A stretch of DNA of 42,417 nt, taken from a virus. Position numbers and translations under genes: made by a program. Shown here one piece after another: positions 41,111 through 42,417 of the stretch. Position 1 is the stretch's first letter. Each line of letters starts with the position of its first letter. The notes under the pieces are model-generated. The model was given only the letters and a program-made list of their open reading frames with translations. It ran no database searches and had not been told where the DNA came from. The DNA is taken from the IMG/VR virus record IMGVR_UViG_3300017737_000017, positions 1 through 42,417 of that record. One strand, given 5' to 3'.

Positions 41111-42417
41111 TTATAAGCTTGATATTTCACAAGAACCACCGGCGCAAGCTAATTCACCTGATAGATCTGTCTCGTCAGTTGTTTCAACAATCATAGATAA
41201 ATCTACATCGTTTAACAACTTAACTCTTTTGTTGAACTCTTCTTCGGTTATATCCTCAAATGGAGCTTGAGTATATGTTCCACCATCATAAGGTAGAACT
41301 GATAAACCGTTGTAACACTCTCTGTTGTCCCACATCCATTTCCCAGCTTTATCCCATTCATCTTCTTTTAAACTAATTGTTGCAGACACGTTGTGAGTGT
41401 TAGATCCTTTTCTGTGACCTGGTTTCACCCATTCGGTAGCAACTTTTTTGACTCTCTTGAGTAAGTCAAAAGCAGACTCAGTTCTTAATATAGAACCTTT
41501 CGGTGCTGATTGTGGTATTTCGATAACAGCCGTATCGTGTGGTCTAAAATACTCGTCCTGCACTAAATCAGGGTTGTGAGCCAATAAGTACTTGTAAATC
41601 GGCTCATTTTTCCCTACACGCAGTCTACGGATGTAGAAATCATTATGCCACGCATGAATACCGGATGACGTTCCAAGTACCAGAGATGTTGTCCCTGCAG
41701 GCTTCACGCATGTTGTACGCGCAGCTTTGTTTATCCCTATGAGCTTTGCAACTCTAGAATTTTCACGTTTAACTACATCCGCAGCTTTAGCCATATCCAT
41801 ATTCAAGACTTTCTTCGATGCTATACCTGTCATTGACACTCCAACCAAAGCATCTTTTTCGGTTGTCTCTTGCCATATCTCTCTTAGATAGTGGAATTCC
41901 GTATAGCCCGCTTGTAGCGTACCTATGAAAGATGCTGCTTTAACGCGAGCGTTAAGATCTTCCTGATCCGTGACGTCACTTACATTAACTTCGCACAAGT
42001 TACAAAATTGATATGGCCTTAACGCAATCTCACAACATGGATTAGTTCCCCAATCTTTATCGTGATTAAAGTATATGCCAGGCTCACCAGAACCAGATAA
42101 TTCAATTCTTTTCCATAAACCCATAAAAAACTCTTTAGTTATTTTATGTCTTATAAGCACCGCTGAGTTATTAGCTCTACCACGCTGTGGATCCGTTTCC
42201 CACCAATTACCCGATTTACTTGAGATCATTTCCTCGTCGTATGCTGAGAACAACGATATTAATGCAGCGCGGCGAATACCACCAGCAAGCACAGCGTCAG
42301 CAATGTGACACACAATATCGTGAACTTCAAGTGTTGATAATTTTCTCCCATCTTCTTTACTTTCTAATATTCCTTTAATTTTTACTAAACATTCTTTTAA
42401 TGGTTGTGGTCCTGGAG
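41111..42417 (-). CDS. nrdJ: Adenosylcobalamin-dependent ribonucleotide reductase, C-terminal part (partial)
   Basis: The gene runs off the right edge: upstream of the first visible Met the frame stays open to position 42417 (LSTLEVHDIVCHIADAVLAG, continuing GGIRRAALISLFS), so 435 codons are visible and the N-terminus is missing. Class II features are T-N-P-C-C-E-I with the likely radical Cys and catalytic Glu, followed by the QFCNL cysteine of the redox pair, and a C-terminal C-A-G-G-S-C (C-x4-C), the spacing of the shuttle cysteines in monomeric B12-type RTPR. The enzyme makes deoxyribonucleotides for phage DNA synthesis and needs adenosylcobalamin, so the host must supply or import B12. 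It leads the minus-strand unit in this window. Confidence 0.9.
   Translation of the reverse strand, partial: PGPQPLKECLVKIKGILESKEDGRKLSTLEVHDIVCHIADAVLAGGIRRAALISLFSAYDEEMISSKSGNWWETDPQRGRANNSAVLIRHKITKEFFMGLWKRIELSGSGEPGIYFNHDKDWGTNPCCEIALRPYQFCNLCEVNVSDVTDQEDLNARVKAASFIGTLQAGYTEFHYLREIWQETTEKDALVGVSMTGIASKKVLNMDMAKAADVVKRENSRVAKLIGINKAARTTCVKPAGTTSLVLGTSSGIHAWHNDFYIRRLRVGKNEPIYKYLLAHNPDLVQDEYFRPHDTAVIEIPQSAPKGSILRTESAFDLLKRVKKVATEWVKPGHRKGSNTHNVSATISLKEDEWDKAGKWMWDNRECYNGLSVLPYDGGTYTQAPFEDITEEEFNKRVKLLNDVDLSMIVETTDETDLSGELACAGGSCEISSL

Noticed and set aside
1-42417. tRNA genes, CRISPR array, insertion sequences, integrase or attachment site
   Set aside because: None was seen on reading both strands; apart from the ~166-bp gap at 40742-40907, which holds a small gene and terminator, almost no space is free of coding sequence.

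Overview
The window looks like a large piece of a double-stranded DNA phage genome, probably a podovirus-like virus of a marine Bacteroidetes (Flavobacteriia) host. Three things point to this host. Starts lack Shine-Dalgarno sequences and sit in A/T-rich contexts such as TAATATG or AAATTAAATATG. Exported proteins carry signal peptides ending in flavobacterial style (KAQ, FGQ, FAQ). One secreted protein ends in what looks like a type IX secretion (T9SS) C-terminal sorting domain. The sequence is AT-rich and coding-dense. No tRNA, IS element, CRISPR array or integrase was seen.

Layout: (1) 1-3481, small virion or accessory genes: two short proteins sharing a KMKG/KSPLKQ head, a holin, three beta-rich probable tail-appendage proteins and a LamG-type lectin protein. 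(2) 3482-3539, a gap with a perfect 16-bp palindrome. (3) 3540-5051, small genes, a possible GroES-like protein and a probable small terminase. (4) 5048-12287, head module: large terminase, portal, probable scaffold, major capsid protein, then a rho-independent terminator. (5) 12362-13216, one unknown gene bracketed by two terminators. (6) 13284-22710, connector and tail proteins, including a 1791-aa tail protein. (7) 22752-35350, a cupin with its own putative promoter, two internal-virion candidates and a 3387-aa polyvalent protein with HExxH peptidase, HAD-like, LPD38-like and zinc-finger segments. (8) 35337-38893, a cassette of exported or membrane proteins: a probable outer-membrane barrel, a membrane-anchored coiled coil, a periplasmic thioredoxin-fold protein without catalytic cysteines, and a repeat adhesin with a T9SS-like sorting domain. 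(9) 38890-40741, tail-appendage proteins and an M15-type endolysin. (10) 40741-40907, a gap with a hairpin, a 25-aa membrane peptide and a bidirectional terminator. (11) 40908-42417, minus strand: an Hc1-like histone and the C-terminal part of a B12-dependent ribonucleotide reductase.

The plus strand reads as the late (packaging, virion, lysis) transcription unit. The minus strand reads as the edge of the nucleotide-metabolism/DNA region, converging on the terminator near 40.89 kb. The most unusual part is the 35.3-38.9 kb cassette: a phage that seems to use its host's Sec and T9SS export systems to put its own proteins in the periplasm, the outer membrane and on the cell surface. All assignments come from reading motifs by eye; no database search was run.
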